64,000 nucleotides of DNA from Rhodanobacter sp. T12-5 (lineage in GTDB: Bacteria > Pseudomonadota > Gammaproteobacteria > Xanthomonadales > Rhodanobacteraceae), in the NCBI RefSeq assembly GCF_008329435.1, contig NZ_NPKN01000001.1:248001-312000 (forward strand), read 5' to 3'. This document shows positions 8,697-17,307 of this stretch, one piece after another. Numbering within the stretch: the stretch's first letter is position 1; every line of letters begins with the position of its first letter. Both the position numbers and the translations under genes were made by a program. The notes below the pieces were generated by a model. That model did no database searches. It was not told the origin of the DNA and was given only the letters and a program-made list of their open reading frames with translations.

Positions 8697-9569
8697 TCAC
8701 TTGCCGGCCGCTTCCTTGGCCACCAGCCACTGGGTCAGTTCGACCGATTGCGCGTAACCGCCGGCGGAAGCCGTGGTGAAGCGGTACTTGCCGTTGACGA
8801 TCATGGTCGGCGTGCTGTCGACGCCGTAGGCCTTCATCAGGTCGTCGGCGCGCTTCATCTTGGTGTTGACGGTGAACGAGTTGGCGATGCCGACAAACTC
8901 CTTCGGGTCGACGCCGTACTTCGCGTAGAACTTCGCCAGGTCCTCGATCGTGGGCCAGGCCGCCTTGGGCTTCGGCTTGCCGGTATCGAGATTGTAGGTG
9001 GCGGTCTCGCCGGTTTTCCAGGTCGCATCGAACAACGCGTCATGCGTCTTTCCGACGACGCCCAGCGCCTGCGCCGCGTAGAACGCGCGCTGGTACACCG
9101 GCCAGTTCTCGTCAGGACGGAACGACGCGGCCAGGTAGTTCATCACCGCGTCGGGCGGCAGGCTCCTGGCGATCTGGTCGACCGTGGAGTGGAAGGCGTT
9201 GCAGGCCGGGCAAGCGTAGGAGAACACCTCGGTCACTTCGATCTTGCCGGGGTGACTGGTCGGTTGCGCCGGTTCGATCAGGAAATAGTTCTTGCCTTCG
9301 ACCCACTTGCCGTTGTCGACGAACGGCGTCGCCGGTGCCGATTCGGCTGTCGCTGGCGCAGTCGCGCTGGCGTCGGTGCCGGTCGCGGCGGCCGTGCTGG
9401 CTGCGGCCGGTGCCGTAGTGCTGGCGCTGTTTGCGGGCGCGGCCGGAACGTTGCTGCTGGCCGACGTCGCCGCCGCTGGCGGGGCCGCATTGGAGTTGCC
9501 GTTGTTGTCATGGCTGCAGGCGGCAAGCGCGAGCAGGGCGGCACACAGGAACGGCAGACGCTTCAACAT
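8697..9569 (-). CDS. DsbA-like thiol:disulfide interchange lipoprotein with CPAC active site
   Basis: This 290-residue paralogue of the adjacent DsbA-like protein also carries a lipoprotein signal (LALAAC, Cys18). A low-complexity Ala/Ser/Thr/Pro linker of about 70 residues follows and probably holds the catalytic domain away from the membrane. The active site reads FSYACPAC, and the cis-proline loop is VDSTPTMIVNG. The thioredoxin fold with its helical insert covers about residues 100-290. The ATG at 9569 has GAGG seven bases upstream. It sits between cytochrome c4 and the second DsbA, all on the minus strand, suggesting a shared role in oxidative folding of exported proteins, possibly c-type cytochromes. 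Confidence 0.9.
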   Translation of the reverse strand: MLKRLPFLCAALLALAACSHDNNGNSNAAPPAAATSASSNVPAAPANSASTTAPAAASTAAATGTDASATAPATAESAPATPFVDNGKWVEGKNYFLIEPAQPTSHPGKIEVTEVFSYACPACNAFHSTVDQIARSLPPDAVMNYLAASFRPDENWPVYQRAFYAAQALGVVGKTHDALFDATWKTGETATYNLDTGKPKPKAAWPTIEDLAKFYAKYGVDPKEFVGIANSFTVNTKMKRADDLMKAYGVDSTPTMIVNGKYRFTTASAGGYAQSVELTQWLVAKEAAGK

Positions 9570-9651
9570 GGCAGACCTCGGAAAGATGACACGTGGACCG
9601 GATGACGCCGAAACCGACAGCGCCGACCCGAGGGCCGGCGCTGGAGACCGA

Positions 9652-10428
9652 TCAGGGCGTGGCGGTTGCCGGCTGGCTGTCGGCACTGTGCAGGCCTTCG
9701 ATGTAGCTGGCCAGCGCGGCGATGTCGTCGGCATCCAGCTTCTTGGCGATCGCCGGCATGATTTGCGAATGCGCGTCGTCGCCCCAGGTGGTGCCGTCAT
9801 GCCAGGACTTCAGCGTGGCTTCGATGTACTGCGCATGCTGGCTGGTCAGCTGCGGGTACATCGCGCCCGGATTGCCGCGGCCGTCGATGCTGTGGCAGGC
9901 CATGCAGGCGGGAATGTCGCGCTTGGCGTCACCCTGGCGGAACAGTGTCTGGCCGTGCTCGACCAAGGCCTGGTCGGCCACGCCCGGCAGCGGCGTCTTG
10001 CTGGCGAAGTAGGCGCCGACGTCGTGCATGTCCTGCTCGGACAGCGGCGTGGCCATGCCCATCATGATCGGGTTCTGCCGCTTGCCGGATTTGAAATTGG
10101 TCAACTGGCGAACGATGTACTGCTCGCTCTGGCCGGCCAGTTTCGGGTATTGCGCGTCGCTGGAGTTGCCGTCCATGCCATGGCAGGCGCCGCAGACAGC
10201 GGCCTTGGCCTGGCCGGCGGTGGCATCACCCGGCTTGACGGCGACTGCAACCGTGGCGGCCGCCGGTGCAGCCGTAGCGGCACTGGCCGGCGCCGTCGCA
10301 GCAGCGGCAGGTGCGTCGGTCTTCGGCTTGGCATCCTGGGCCATCAGCGCACTGGCAGACAGTGCAAACACGAGGGCAACGGCGGCCCCGAGAACAGTGG
10401 GCCGAAAACCAGCGGACCGAAAACTCAT
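9652..10428 (-). CDS. Diheme cytochrome c4
   Basis: This is a 258-residue periplasmic diheme c-type cytochrome. The signal peptide runs to about residue 30 (ALVFALSASALMA before QDAK), followed by an Ala/Pro/Thr-rich linker. The two heme-binding motifs are CGACH (residues 79-83) and CMACH (175-179), about 95 residues apart as in the c4 family, each with a downstream methionine ligand candidate (MMGMATPL; QIMPAI). Such proteins carry electrons to terminal oxidases; the aa3 oxidase cluster elsewhere in this window is a plausible partner. The ATG at 10428 has GGAG eight bases upstream. It is divergent from engB, with 112 bases between them. Confidence 0.9.
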   Translation of the reverse strand: MSFRSAGFRPTVLGAAVALVFALSASALMAQDAKPKTDAPAAAATAPASAATAAPAAATVAVAVKPGDATAGQAKAAVCGACHGMDGNSSDAQYPKLAGQSEQYIVRQLTNFKSGKRQNPIMMGMATPLSEQDMHDVGAYFASKTPLPGVADQALVEHGQTLFRQGDAKRDIPACMACHSIDGRGNPGAMYPQLTSQHAQYIEATLKSWHDGTTWGDDAHSQIMPAIAKKLDADDIAALASYIEGLHSADSQPATATP

Positions 10429-10540
10429 ACACTTGACTCCCGAGAGACTTGCAAACACTGCCAGGACGATTGCAGCCACACGGCCCGCAACAGGCAGAAA
10501 CCGCAGAATTATCCCTGTGCCACCCCAGCTTGGTCAAACC

Positions 10541-11227
10541 ATGTCGAATCCGCTACAAGGCGCGCAGTTCATGCTGGCCGCCCATCGCATCAGCCAGCTT
10601 CCCGCCGATCAGGGCGCCGAGGTGGCGTTTGCCGGCCGCTCCAACGCCGGCAAGTCCAGCGCGCTGAATGCATTGACCAACCACAAGGGGCTGGCGCGTA
10701 CCTCCAAGACCCCGGGCCGTACCCAGCAGATGGTTGCCTTCAGCCTGCCGCCGTACAGGGATGTGCCAGTGTCGCGGGCGCAGGACGCGCAGGAGCGAGC
10801 GCCGACTTCGGTCGAGGGCCAGTCCGCCGCCGATCTGCGGCTGATCGACCTGCCGGGCTACGGCTACGCCAAGGTGCCGCTGGAGATGCGCGAACACTGG
10901 AAGCTGGAGATCGACGCCTACCTGCACCAGCGCCGCAGCCTGCGCGGACTGGTCCTGATCGTCGATATCCGCCATCCGTTGAAAGAGTTCGACCGGATGA
11001 TGCTGGAGTTCTGCTTCGCCACCCAGCTGCCATGCCATGTGTTGCTGACCAAGGCCGACAAGCTGTCGCGCGGCCAGGCCACGCAGGCGCTTGCGGCGCT
11101 GCGCAAACAGTTTGCCGCCGAAGGGCTGCATGCCACCGCTCAGATTTTCTCGTCTTCCGCCGGTACCGGCGTCGAGGAAGCTCGGCAAGCGGTAGTGAAC
11201 CTGCTGCATCAGTCGCGCGAACGCTGA
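10541..11227 (+). CDS. yihA: Ribosome biogenesis GTPase YihA/YsxC (EngB) with internal insertion
   Basis: This 228-residue GTPase is needed for assembly of the large ribosomal subunit in the bacteria studied. The P-loop GRSNAGKS is at residues 32-39, the G2 region has SKTPGRTQ, G3 is DLPGYGYAKVP, and G4 is LTKADKL. The gene is divergent from cytochrome c4. Between G2 and G3 there is an extra segment of about 26 residues (about 73-98, DNA 10757-10834) that the Xanthomonas EngB I recall does not have. It is rich in Arg/Ala/Gln/Ser and includes AQERAPTSVEG; its DNA resembles the local REP-like repeats. The frame and all GTPase motifs remain intact, so the protein should still work. The 26-bp inverted repeat begins eight bases after the stop codon. 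Confidence 0.92.
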   Translation: MSNPLQGAQFMLAAHRISQLPADQGAEVAFAGRSNAGKSSALNALTNHKGLARTSKTPGRTQQMVAFSLPPYRDVPVSRAQDAQERAPTSVEGQSAADLRLIDLPGYGYAKVPLEMREHWKLEIDAYLHQRRSLRGLVLIVDIRHPLKEFDRMMLEFCFATQLPCHVLLTKADKLSRGQATQALAALRKQFAAEGLHATAQIFSSSAGTGVEEARQAVVNLLHQSRER

Positions 11228-11234
11228 CGGCTTC

Positions 11235-11305
11235 TGTAGGAGCGACTTCAGTCGCGATGCCTTGTATCCACCAGCAGAAGCATCGCGACTGAAGTCGCTC
11301 CTACA
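11235..11305. repeat. REP-like perfect inverted repeat (26-bp arms)
   Basis: The arms 11235-11260 and 11280-11305 are perfectly complementary over 26 bases and flank a 19-base loop. The arm contains GTAGGAGCGACTTCAGTCG. Near copies occur at 39645-39718 and 45993-46061, all between convergent gene ends. This is the profile of REP/SMAG-type elements dispersed by RAYT transposases in Xanthomonadales. Here it separates engB from the convergent msrC and could stop transcription from both sides. Confidence 0.85.
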
Positions 11306-11323
11306 AAATCAAATCAGGTCGGG

Positions 11324-11815
11324 TCAGCTGTGCACGGCGTCCATGAACACGGCGCACAGCGCCTGCATGCCGGCGCGGTCTTCTTCATCGAAGCGGTCGG
11401 TGACCGGGCTGTCGACATCCCACACGCCGAGCAGGCTGCCGTCGGACTTGACCAGCGGGACCACGATTTCCGATTGCGAGGCGGCATCGCAGGCGATATG
11501 GCCATCGAACGCGTTGACGTCGCGCACCAGCTGGGTCTGGCGGGTCTGCGCCGCGGTGCCGCAGACGCCGCGGCCAAGGGCGATGCGGATGCACGCCGGC
11601 TTGCCCTGGAACGGGCCGACCACCAGTTCGGTGCCGTCGTACAGGTAGAAGCCGGCCCAGTTAAGTTGCGGCAGGCTGTGATAGATCAACGCGCCGAAGT
11701 TCGCCGCGTTTGCGATCAGGTCGCGCTCGCCGGCGAGCAGGCCGCGCGCGTGCTGCAGCAAGTCCTCGTAGTGCTCGCGTTTGCTGGCGTAGGTGTGCGA
11801 CGCAAGTTCGAACAT
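11324..11815 (-). CDS. msrC: Free methionine-(R)-sulfoxide reductase (fRMsr, GAF domain)
   Basis: This 163-residue GAF-domain enzyme reduces free L-methionine-(R)-sulfoxide. The three conserved cysteines are at residues 75 (KPACIRI), 85 (GRGVCG) and 109 (GHIACDAAS). Their spacing of 10 and 24 residues matches that of E. coli YebR (C84, C94, C118, from memory). LNWAGFYLYD and SEIVVPLV are further family signatures. The ATG at 11815 puts the GAF fold at the correct distance; the longer frame runs across the divergent bioD promoter region and is not needed. It is transcribed away from bioD across a 73-base gap. Confidence 0.9.
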   Translation of the reverse strand: MFELASHTYASKREHYEDLLQHARGLLAGERDLIANAANFGALIYHSLPQLNWAGFYLYDGTELVVGPFQGKPACIRIALGRGVCGTAAQTRQTQLVRDVNAFDGHIACDAASQSEIVVPLVKSDGSLLGVWDVDSPVTDRFDEEDRAGMQALCAVFMDAVHS

Positions 11816-11888
11816 GGCAATGGGTCCGTGCGTAAAACGCCTATTATGCGCCGGGCTTCTCTGCCGAATCTTCAGGAACTGTATTCGA

Positions 11889-12566
11889 ATGTCCGATCCC
11901 ACCCGCGCCGTGTTCATCGCCGGAACCGATACCGGCATCGGAAAGACGCATGCCGCGTGCACGTTGTTGCATGCATTGCGCGCGGCGGGCTATAGCGCCT
12001 GCGGCATGAAGCCGGTCGCCAGCGGTTGCGTGGAAACCGTCGACGGCCTGCGCAATGACGATGCGCTGGCCTTGCAGGCGGCCAGCAGCGCGCCGCCGGC
12101 GTATGCGCTGGTCAATCCGGTGGCGTTGCGCGATCCGTTGTCGCCGCACCTCGCCGCCGCGCATGACGGCGTGCGGGTCTCGCTCGCGCCGATGCGTGCT
12201 GCATTCGAGCAGTTGCGCGCCGGACACCAGCGCGTGGTAGTCGAGGGCGTCGGCGGTTGGCTGGTGCCGCTGGCACCGGGCTTGTTCGCGGCGGATATCG
12301 CCAAGCAGTGGCAATTGCCGGTGATCCTGGTGGTTGGCTTGCGCCTGGGTTGCCTCAACCACGCGTTGCTCAGCGCGCGGGCGATCGTGGCCGATGGCTG
12401 CGATCTGCTCGGCTGGATTGGCAACCGCGTCGACCCATCCATGGATGCGGTGGAAGAGAACCTGGCCACGCTGCGCGACCTGTTGCCGGCGCCGTGTCTG
12501 GGCGTGTTGCCGTACGGACTGGCGCCGGCCGCCGCGGCGAGCCATCTGGCGGCGGCCGTGGATTGA
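11889..12566 (+). CDS. bioD: Dethiobiotin synthase
   Basis: This 225-residue enzyme converts 7,8-diaminopelargonic acid, CO2 and ATP to dethiobiotin, the penultimate step of biotin synthesis. The P-loop GTDTGIGKT is at residues 12-20, followed by MKPVASGC with the substrate lysine, and VEGVGGWLVPL. The ATG at 11889 sets the P-loop near the N terminus, as is normal for the family. No other bio gene lies nearby, so the pathway is split in this genome. A small hypothetical gene follows 52 bases downstream and may be co-transcribed. Confidence 0.92.
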   Translation: MSDPTRAVFIAGTDTGIGKTHAACTLLHALRAAGYSACGMKPVASGCVETVDGLRNDDALALQAASSAPPAYALVNPVALRDPLSPHLAAAHDGVRVSLAPMRAAFEQLRAGHQRVVVEGVGGWLVPLAPGLFAADIAKQWQLPVILVVGLRLGCLNHALLSARAIVADGCDLLGWIGNRVDPSMDAVEENLATLRDLLPAPCLGVLPYGLAPAAAASHLAAAVD

Positions 12567-12618
12567 GCTTCACATCCGGCGTGCTTGAATGGAACTCTAC
12601 CCCAGCGCCGGAGGCAAC

Positions 12619-12966
12619 ATGGCCCGCAACCATTACTACCTGTCGATTGCCGACCTGGCTCATGCCAGCGGCGACGATCCACGCTTTGCTTTTGACGGCG
12701 CCGGCCCCGATGACTTCGCCGCGGCCCTGCAGCAGGCGTTGCGTCAGGACGACCTGTTCCAGCGCTGGCGCGCCGCGCAGCCGGATCCGGACGCGGTCGA
12801 TTCGAGCCTGGGTGCCACCGATGCGGCGGCGCAGGTAATCGCAAGGGTCGTCGACCTGCATACCGAGGTCGACCTGCTTACGGAACTGCCGATGAGCGTG
12901 GTGCGCCACCGGCTATACCTGCTGATCGGATCGGCGTGGCAGTTGCGCGACCTGCGCGCGGCCTGA
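12619..12966 (+). CDS. Hypothetical protein
   Basis: This 115-residue soluble, acidic protein begins MARNHYYLSI. I do not recognise its family. The ATG at 12619 is preceded by an excellent ribosome binding site (GGAGGCAAC); a start ten codons upstream has none. The sequence is mostly helical in appearance, with a central run of Asp/Ala/Gln residues and a C-terminal LYLLIGSAWQLRDL segment that is amphipathic rather than membrane-spanning. It lies between bioD and the M3 peptidase gene on the same strand. Confidence 0.75.
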   Translation: MARNHYYLSIADLAHASGDDPRFAFDGAGPDDFAAALQQALRQDDLFQRWRAAQPDPDAVDSSLGATDAAAQVIARVVDLHTEVDLLTELPMSVVRHRLYLLIGSAWQLRDLRAA

Positions 12967-13077
12967 GCCGCATTCCCCAGGCCGGGTGCGCGTGTTTGGA
13001 AAGTGGCGCCGGTGTCGGTAGAGTCGGCGGTTCGACTTTCCGTGTCCGGCAACGGGCGCACCACTTGGGGAAATCAG

Positions 13078-15291
13078 ATGTTTCGTCTCCGCATGATTGT
13101 GATAGCCACCACGATAGGCCTGGCCGCCTGCTCGCAGCAGCCGAACAACGCCGAAAAGACTCCCGCGCCGACCACCTCGGTGGCGCCGGCGACCGCCGGC
13201 AGCACTGCCGCCGTTGCCGACATCGCCAGCAACCCGTTCTACGCGGCCAGCACGTTGCCGTTCCAGACCACGCCGTTCGACAAGATCACCGATGCCGACT
13301 ACGCGCCGGCGTTCGACGAAGGCATGAAGCAGCACCTGGCCGAGATCCAGAAGATCGCGAACAACCCGGATGCGCCGACCTTCGAAAATACGTTCGTCGC
13401 CATGGAGAAATCCGGCGCGATGCTGCATCGCGTGATGGCCGCCTTCGGCGCCGTCACCGGTGCCAACACGGACGACACGCTGCAGAAGGTGCAGGAAACC
13501 GTGGCGCCGAAGCTGGCCGCACACGAGGATGCGATCTATCTCGACGGCAAGCTGTTCAAGCGCGTCGAGACGATCTACAACCAGCGCGACACGCTCAAGC
13601 TCGATCCGGAATCGAAGCGCCTGGTCGAGGTGGTCTACAGGAACTTCGTGCATGCCGGCGCCAAGCTGTCCGATGCCGACAAGGCGAAGCTGAAAGACCT
13701 CAACAAGGAAGAGTCGACGCTGAGCGCGGCATTCACCAACAAGTTGCTGGCCGCGACCAAGGACGCTGCCGTGGTCATCGACGACAAGGCCAAGCTGGCC
13801 GGCTTGTCCGATGCCGAGATTGCCGCCGCGGCGCAGGCCGCCAAGGATCGCAAGCTCGACGGCAAGTACGTGCTGACCCTGCAGAACACCACCCAGCAGC
13901 CCGAGCTGCAGGACCTGGACAACCGCGACACCCGCAAGGCGCTGTTCGAGGCCTCGTGGAACCGTGCCGAACATGGCGACGCGAACGACACCCGCAAGAC
14001 CATCGAGCGCATCGCGCAGATCCGCGCGGAGCAGGCCAAGCTGCTCGGCTATCCGAACTACGCGGCATGGAAGCTGGACGACCAGATGGCGAAGACGCCG
14101 GAAACGGCGATGGCCTTCATGGACAAGCTGGCCCCGGCTGCGGTGGCGCGCGCGAAGCGCGAAGCGGGCGACATTCAGGCGCAGATCGACAAGGACCAGA
14201 AAGCGCTCAAGCAGCCCAGCTTCAAGCTGGAGCCGTGGGACTGGAACTACTACGCCGAGCAGGTGCGCAAGGCCAAGTACGATCTCGACGAGAACCAGAT
14301 CAAGCCGTATTTCGAACTGGACAACGTGCTGCAGAACGGCGTGTTCTACGCCGCCAATCAGCTGTACGGGCTGACCTTCAAGGAGCGCCACGACATCCCG
14401 GTGTACCAGCCGGACGTGCGCGTGTTCGAAGTGTTCGACAAGGACGGCACCTCGATGGCGCTGTTCTATTGCGATTATTTCAAGCGCGACAACAAGGGCG
14501 GCGGCGCCTGGATGAGCAACCTGGTCGACCAGTCCAAGCTGCTCGGCACCAAGCCGGTGATCTACAACGTCGCCAACTTCGCCAAGCCGGCGGCGGGCCA
14601 GCCGGCGCTGCTGTCGTTCGACGACGTGACCACGATGTTCCACGAGTTCGGTCATGCCCTGCACGGCATGTTCGCCGACTCGCAGTATCCGACCCTGTCC
14701 GGCACCAGCACCGCGCGTGACTTCGTCGAGTTCCCGTCGCAGTTCAACGAGCATTGGGCAACCAACCCGAAGGTGTTCGCCAACTACGCGAAGAACTACA
14801 AGACCGGCGCGCCGATGCCGCAGGCTCTGGTCGACAAGATGAAGAAGGCCGGCAAGTTCAACTCCGGCTACAACATGACCGAGTTGGTGGCCGCCGCGTT
14901 GCTCGACATGAACTGGCACATGCTCGGTGCCGACGCACCGCTGCAGGACGCCGACCAGTTCGAGGCGGCCGCGCTGAAGAAGGATCACATCGACCTCAGC
15001 TACGTGCCGCCGCGCTACCGTTCGAGCTACTTCCAGCACATCTGGGGCAACGGCTACGCGGCCGGCTACTACGCCTATCTGTGGACCGAGATGCTGGCCG
15101 ACGACGCCTTCATCGGCTTCAAGGAGCATGGCGGCATGACCCGCGAGAACGGCGACCGCTTCCGCGCAATGGTGCTGTCGCGCGGCAACACCGAGGAGCT
15201 GGCGAAGATGTACAAGGACTGGCGCGGCAAGGATCCGAGCATCGAGCCGATGCTGGAGAACCGCGGTTTGAAGGATGGCTCGAAGAACTAA
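13078..15291 (+). CDS. dcp: M3 family metallopeptidase (peptidyl-dipeptidase Dcp-like), lipoprotein
   Basis: This 737-residue zinc metallopeptidase of the thimet oligopeptidase/Dcp family trims short peptides, typically removing C-terminal dipeptides. The zinc motif HEFGH is at residues 522-526 (MFHEFGHALHG), followed by the downstream glutamate helix (RDFVEFPSQFNEHW) and a family-typical YVPPRYRSSYFQHIWG with tyrosines of the active site. The N terminus is a lipoprotein signal (IGLAAC before SQQPNN), so the enzyme is probably attached to a membrane facing the periplasm. The ATG at 13078 follows GGGGAA; a longer frame to 13003 lacks a signal. A strong hairpin lies 22 bases after the stop. Confidence 0.92.
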   Translation: MFRLRMIVIATTIGLAACSQQPNNAEKTPAPTTSVAPATAGSTAAVADIASNPFYAASTLPFQTTPFDKITDADYAPAFDEGMKQHLAEIQKIANNPDAPTFENTFVAMEKSGAMLHRVMAAFGAVTGANTDDTLQKVQETVAPKLAAHEDAIYLDGKLFKRVETIYNQRDTLKLDPESKRLVEVVYRNFVHAGAKLSDADKAKLKDLNKEESTLSAAFTNKLLAATKDAAVVIDDKAKLAGLSDAEIAAAAQAAKDRKLDGKYVLTLQNTTQQPELQDLDNRDTRKALFEASWNRAEHGDANDTRKTIERIAQIRAEQAKLLGYPNYAAWKLDDQMAKTPETAMAFMDKLAPAAVARAKREAGDIQAQIDKDQKALKQPSFKLEPWDWNYYAEQVRKAKYDLDENQIKPYFELDNVLQNGVFYAANQLYGLTFKERHDIPVYQPDVRVFEVFDKDGTSMALFYCDYFKRDNKGGGAWMSNLVDQSKLLGTKPVIYNVANFAKPAAGQPALLSFDDVTTMFHEFGHALHGMFADSQYPTLSGTSTARDFVEFPSQFNEHWATNPKVFANYAKNYKTGAPMPQALVDKMKKAGKFNSGYNMTELVAAALLDMNWHMLGADAPLQDADQFEAAALKKDHIDLSYVPPRYRSSYFQHIWGNGYAAGYYAYLWTEMLADDAFIGFKEHGGMTRENGDRFRAMVLSRGNTEELAKMYKDWRGKDPSIEPMLENRGLKDGSKN

Positions 15292-15313
15292 GCGAGCCAC
15301 GTTCCACGTCGCA

Positions 15314-15342
15314 GAACAGGCCCGCCATGTGCGGGCCTGTTC
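15314..15342 (+). terminator. Terminator-like hairpin after the M3 peptidase gene
   Basis: A perfect 12-bp stem (GAACAGGCCCGC with its complement) encloses a five-base loop. It is followed by TTCGTTTCT, a weak T tract. It starts 22 bases after the peptidase stop and lies ahead of the antiporter gene, so it should separate the two transcripts. Confidence 0.7.
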
Positions 15343-15428
15343 GTTTCTGCTCCCTGCGCGAACGCATCGTCCGCACGTGGATCGGTGGCGTGGAATAATC
15401 GAGACTCCCCGACCGGAGTCGTTCGCGC

Positions 15429-17264
15429 TTGGACAGCCACCATTACCTGCAGACCGCGCTGGTGTTCCTGCTCGCCACGGTGATCGCGGTGCCGTTGACC
15501 AAACGCTTCCGGCTTGGCTCGGTACTGGGCTACCTGCTGGCCGGGGTGGTGATCGGGCCGCAGTTGCTGGGGCTGGTCGGCGACACCGCGGGCGTGAGCA
15601 CGATTTCCGAGTTCGGCATTGTCTTGATGCTGTTCGTGATCGGCCTGGAGTTGTCGCCGCAGCGGCTGTGGGTGATGCGCCGTTCGGTATTCGGCACCGG
15701 CCTGCTGCAGGTGCTGGCCAGCAGCGTGGTGATTGCGCTCGTCGCTTATTTCCTGTTCGGCCTCACCGGCAAGGCGGCGACGATCGTCGGTGGCAGTCTG
15801 GCGTTGTCGTCGACCGCTTTCGGCCTGCAGATCCTCGCCGAACGCAAGGAGGCGGGATCGGCCTATGGACGCCAGGCGTTTGCCATCCTGTTGTTCCAGG
15901 ACCTGGCGGCGATCCCGCTGATCGCGATGGTGCCTCTGCTGGCGGCGTCCTCGGCCAGGCACGGCGTGGACCTGGCCGGTACCTTGCGCACGATCGGCGT
16001 GATCGTCGCGGTGGTGGTCGGTGGTCGCTACCTGTTGCGCCCGGTGTTCCGTTTCGTGGCGAAGGCGGATGCGGTCGAGGTTTCCACCGCCACCGCGCTG
16101 TTGGTGGTGATGGGGACGGCATGGTTGATGGAACTGGCCGGCGTGTCGTCCACGCTCGGGGCGTTCCTCGCCGGTGTGCTGCTGGCCGATTCGGAATACC
16201 GGCACGAGCTGGAATCCCATCTCGAACCGTTCAAGGGTCTGCTGCTCGGCCTGTTCTTCATCAGCGTCGGCATGACGATGGATTTGTCGTTGCTGCTGCA
16301 CCAGCCGCTGCGCGTGCTGGCCCTGGTGATGGGGCTGCTGCTGTTGAAGGGCATGCTGCTTTGGCCACTGGGTCGCCTGGTCGGCGGGCTCGATCGCGCC
16401 GAGGCGCTGCGCCTGGCGGTGTTGCTTGCCTGCGGCGGCGAGTTTGCGTTCGTGGTGTTGAAGCTGGCGCGGGAGCAGCAATTGCTCAGCGGCCCGCAAC
16501 ACAACCAGCTGGTGCTGGCGATCTCGCTGTCGATGGCGCTGACGCCGTTGCTGGTCGCCGTGCTGGCGCACCTGCTCGGCGCGAAGGCGAAAAAGCCGAC
16601 ACGCGCCTACGACACCATCGACACGCACGCGCCGCGGGTGATCATCGCCGGCTACGGTCGCATGGGCCAGATCATCGCCCGCGTGCTGCGCGCGCAAGGC
16701 GTGCCGTTCGTGGCGCTGGATCACTCGGTCGAGCAGCTCGACCTGGTGCAGCGTTTCGGCAACGTCACCGACATCTTCTACGGCGATCCGGCGCGGCCGG
16801 AGTTGCTGCGTGCCGCGCAGGCGGACAAGGCCGAGGTGTTCGTGCTGGCCAGCGACGATCCCGAATCGAGCCTGCGCGTGGCGCGGGTCGTGCGCCGGCA
16901 ATACCCGCATCTGAAAATCGTCGCGCGTGCGCGCAATCGCCAGCACGTATGGCGCCTGATGGATCTGGGCATCGACGAGCCGGTGCGCGAGACGTTGTAT
17001 TCGAGCCTGAAGATGACGCGCAAGGCGCTGGAGGCATTGGGTCTGAGCGCGCAGGAGGCAACCGACCAGGTGGAACGTTTCCGGCGTCAGGACGCGGAGC
17101 TGATCAAGGCGCAATACCTGGTCTACGACGACGAAACCAAGCTGGTGCAGACCACGCGCGAGGCGCTTGCGGACCTGGCAAGACTGTTCGAGGCCGATGC
17201 ATCGCCGGAGGCCGCGCGCGCGCGGGAGCGCGATGCGGGAACCCCGCTGAGCGAGGAAGAATGA
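15429..17264 (+). CDS. KefC-like monovalent cation:proton antiporter (CPA2) with RCK domain
   Basis: This is a 611-residue inner-membrane transporter. Residues 1 to about 380 form some 12 membrane helices of the Na+/H+ exchanger (CPA2) type, with FGIVLMLFVIGLELSP, a SSTAFGLQIL segment and LFQDLAAIPLI as family marks. An NAD-binding RCK/TrkA-N domain starts about residue 404 (VIIAGYGRMGQII). Relatives (KefB, KefC, YbaL) exchange K+ or Na+ for protons; KefC is gated by glutathione adducts, but no ancillary KefF/KefG flavoprotein gene is next to it. The start is TTG at 15429, with GGAG ten bases upstream; the next in-frame ATG would cut into the helices. The 3' end faces the ankyrin gene. Confidence 0.88.
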   Translation: MDSHHYLQTALVFLLATVIAVPLTKRFRLGSVLGYLLAGVVIGPQLLGLVGDTAGVSTISEFGIVLMLFVIGLELSPQRLWVMRRSVFGTGLLQVLASSVVIALVAYFLFGLTGKAATIVGGSLALSSTAFGLQILAERKEAGSAYGRQAFAILLFQDLAAIPLIAMVPLLAASSARHGVDLAGTLRTIGVIVAVVVGGRYLLRPVFRFVAKADAVEVSTATALLVVMGTAWLMELAGVSSTLGAFLAGVLLADSEYRHELESHLEPFKGLLLGLFFISVGMTMDLSLLLHQPLRVLALVMGLLLLKGMLLWPLGRLVGGLDRAEALRLAVLLACGGEFAFVVLKLAREQQLLSGPQHNQLVLAISLSMALTPLLVAVLAHLLGAKAKKPTRAYDTIDTHAPRVIIAGYGRMGQIIARVLRAQGVPFVALDHSVEQLDLVQRFGNVTDIFYGDPARPELLRAAQADKAEVFVLASDDPESSLRVARVVRRQYPHLKIVARARNRQHVWRLMDLGIDEPVRETLYSSLKMTRKALEALGLSAQEATDQVERFRRQDAELIKAQYLVYDDETKLVQTTREALADLARLFEADASPEAARARERDAGTPLSEEE

Positions 17265-17307
17265 GGTCCTGAAGCCGGCGCCCGTCGCCGGCGCCGGTAT
17301 GCGCGAA

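Noticed and set aside
12913..15300. 795-codon frame antisense to the M3 peptidase
   Set aside because: High GC makes the complementary frame open by codon bias; the sequence has no domain and starts without a ribosome binding site.
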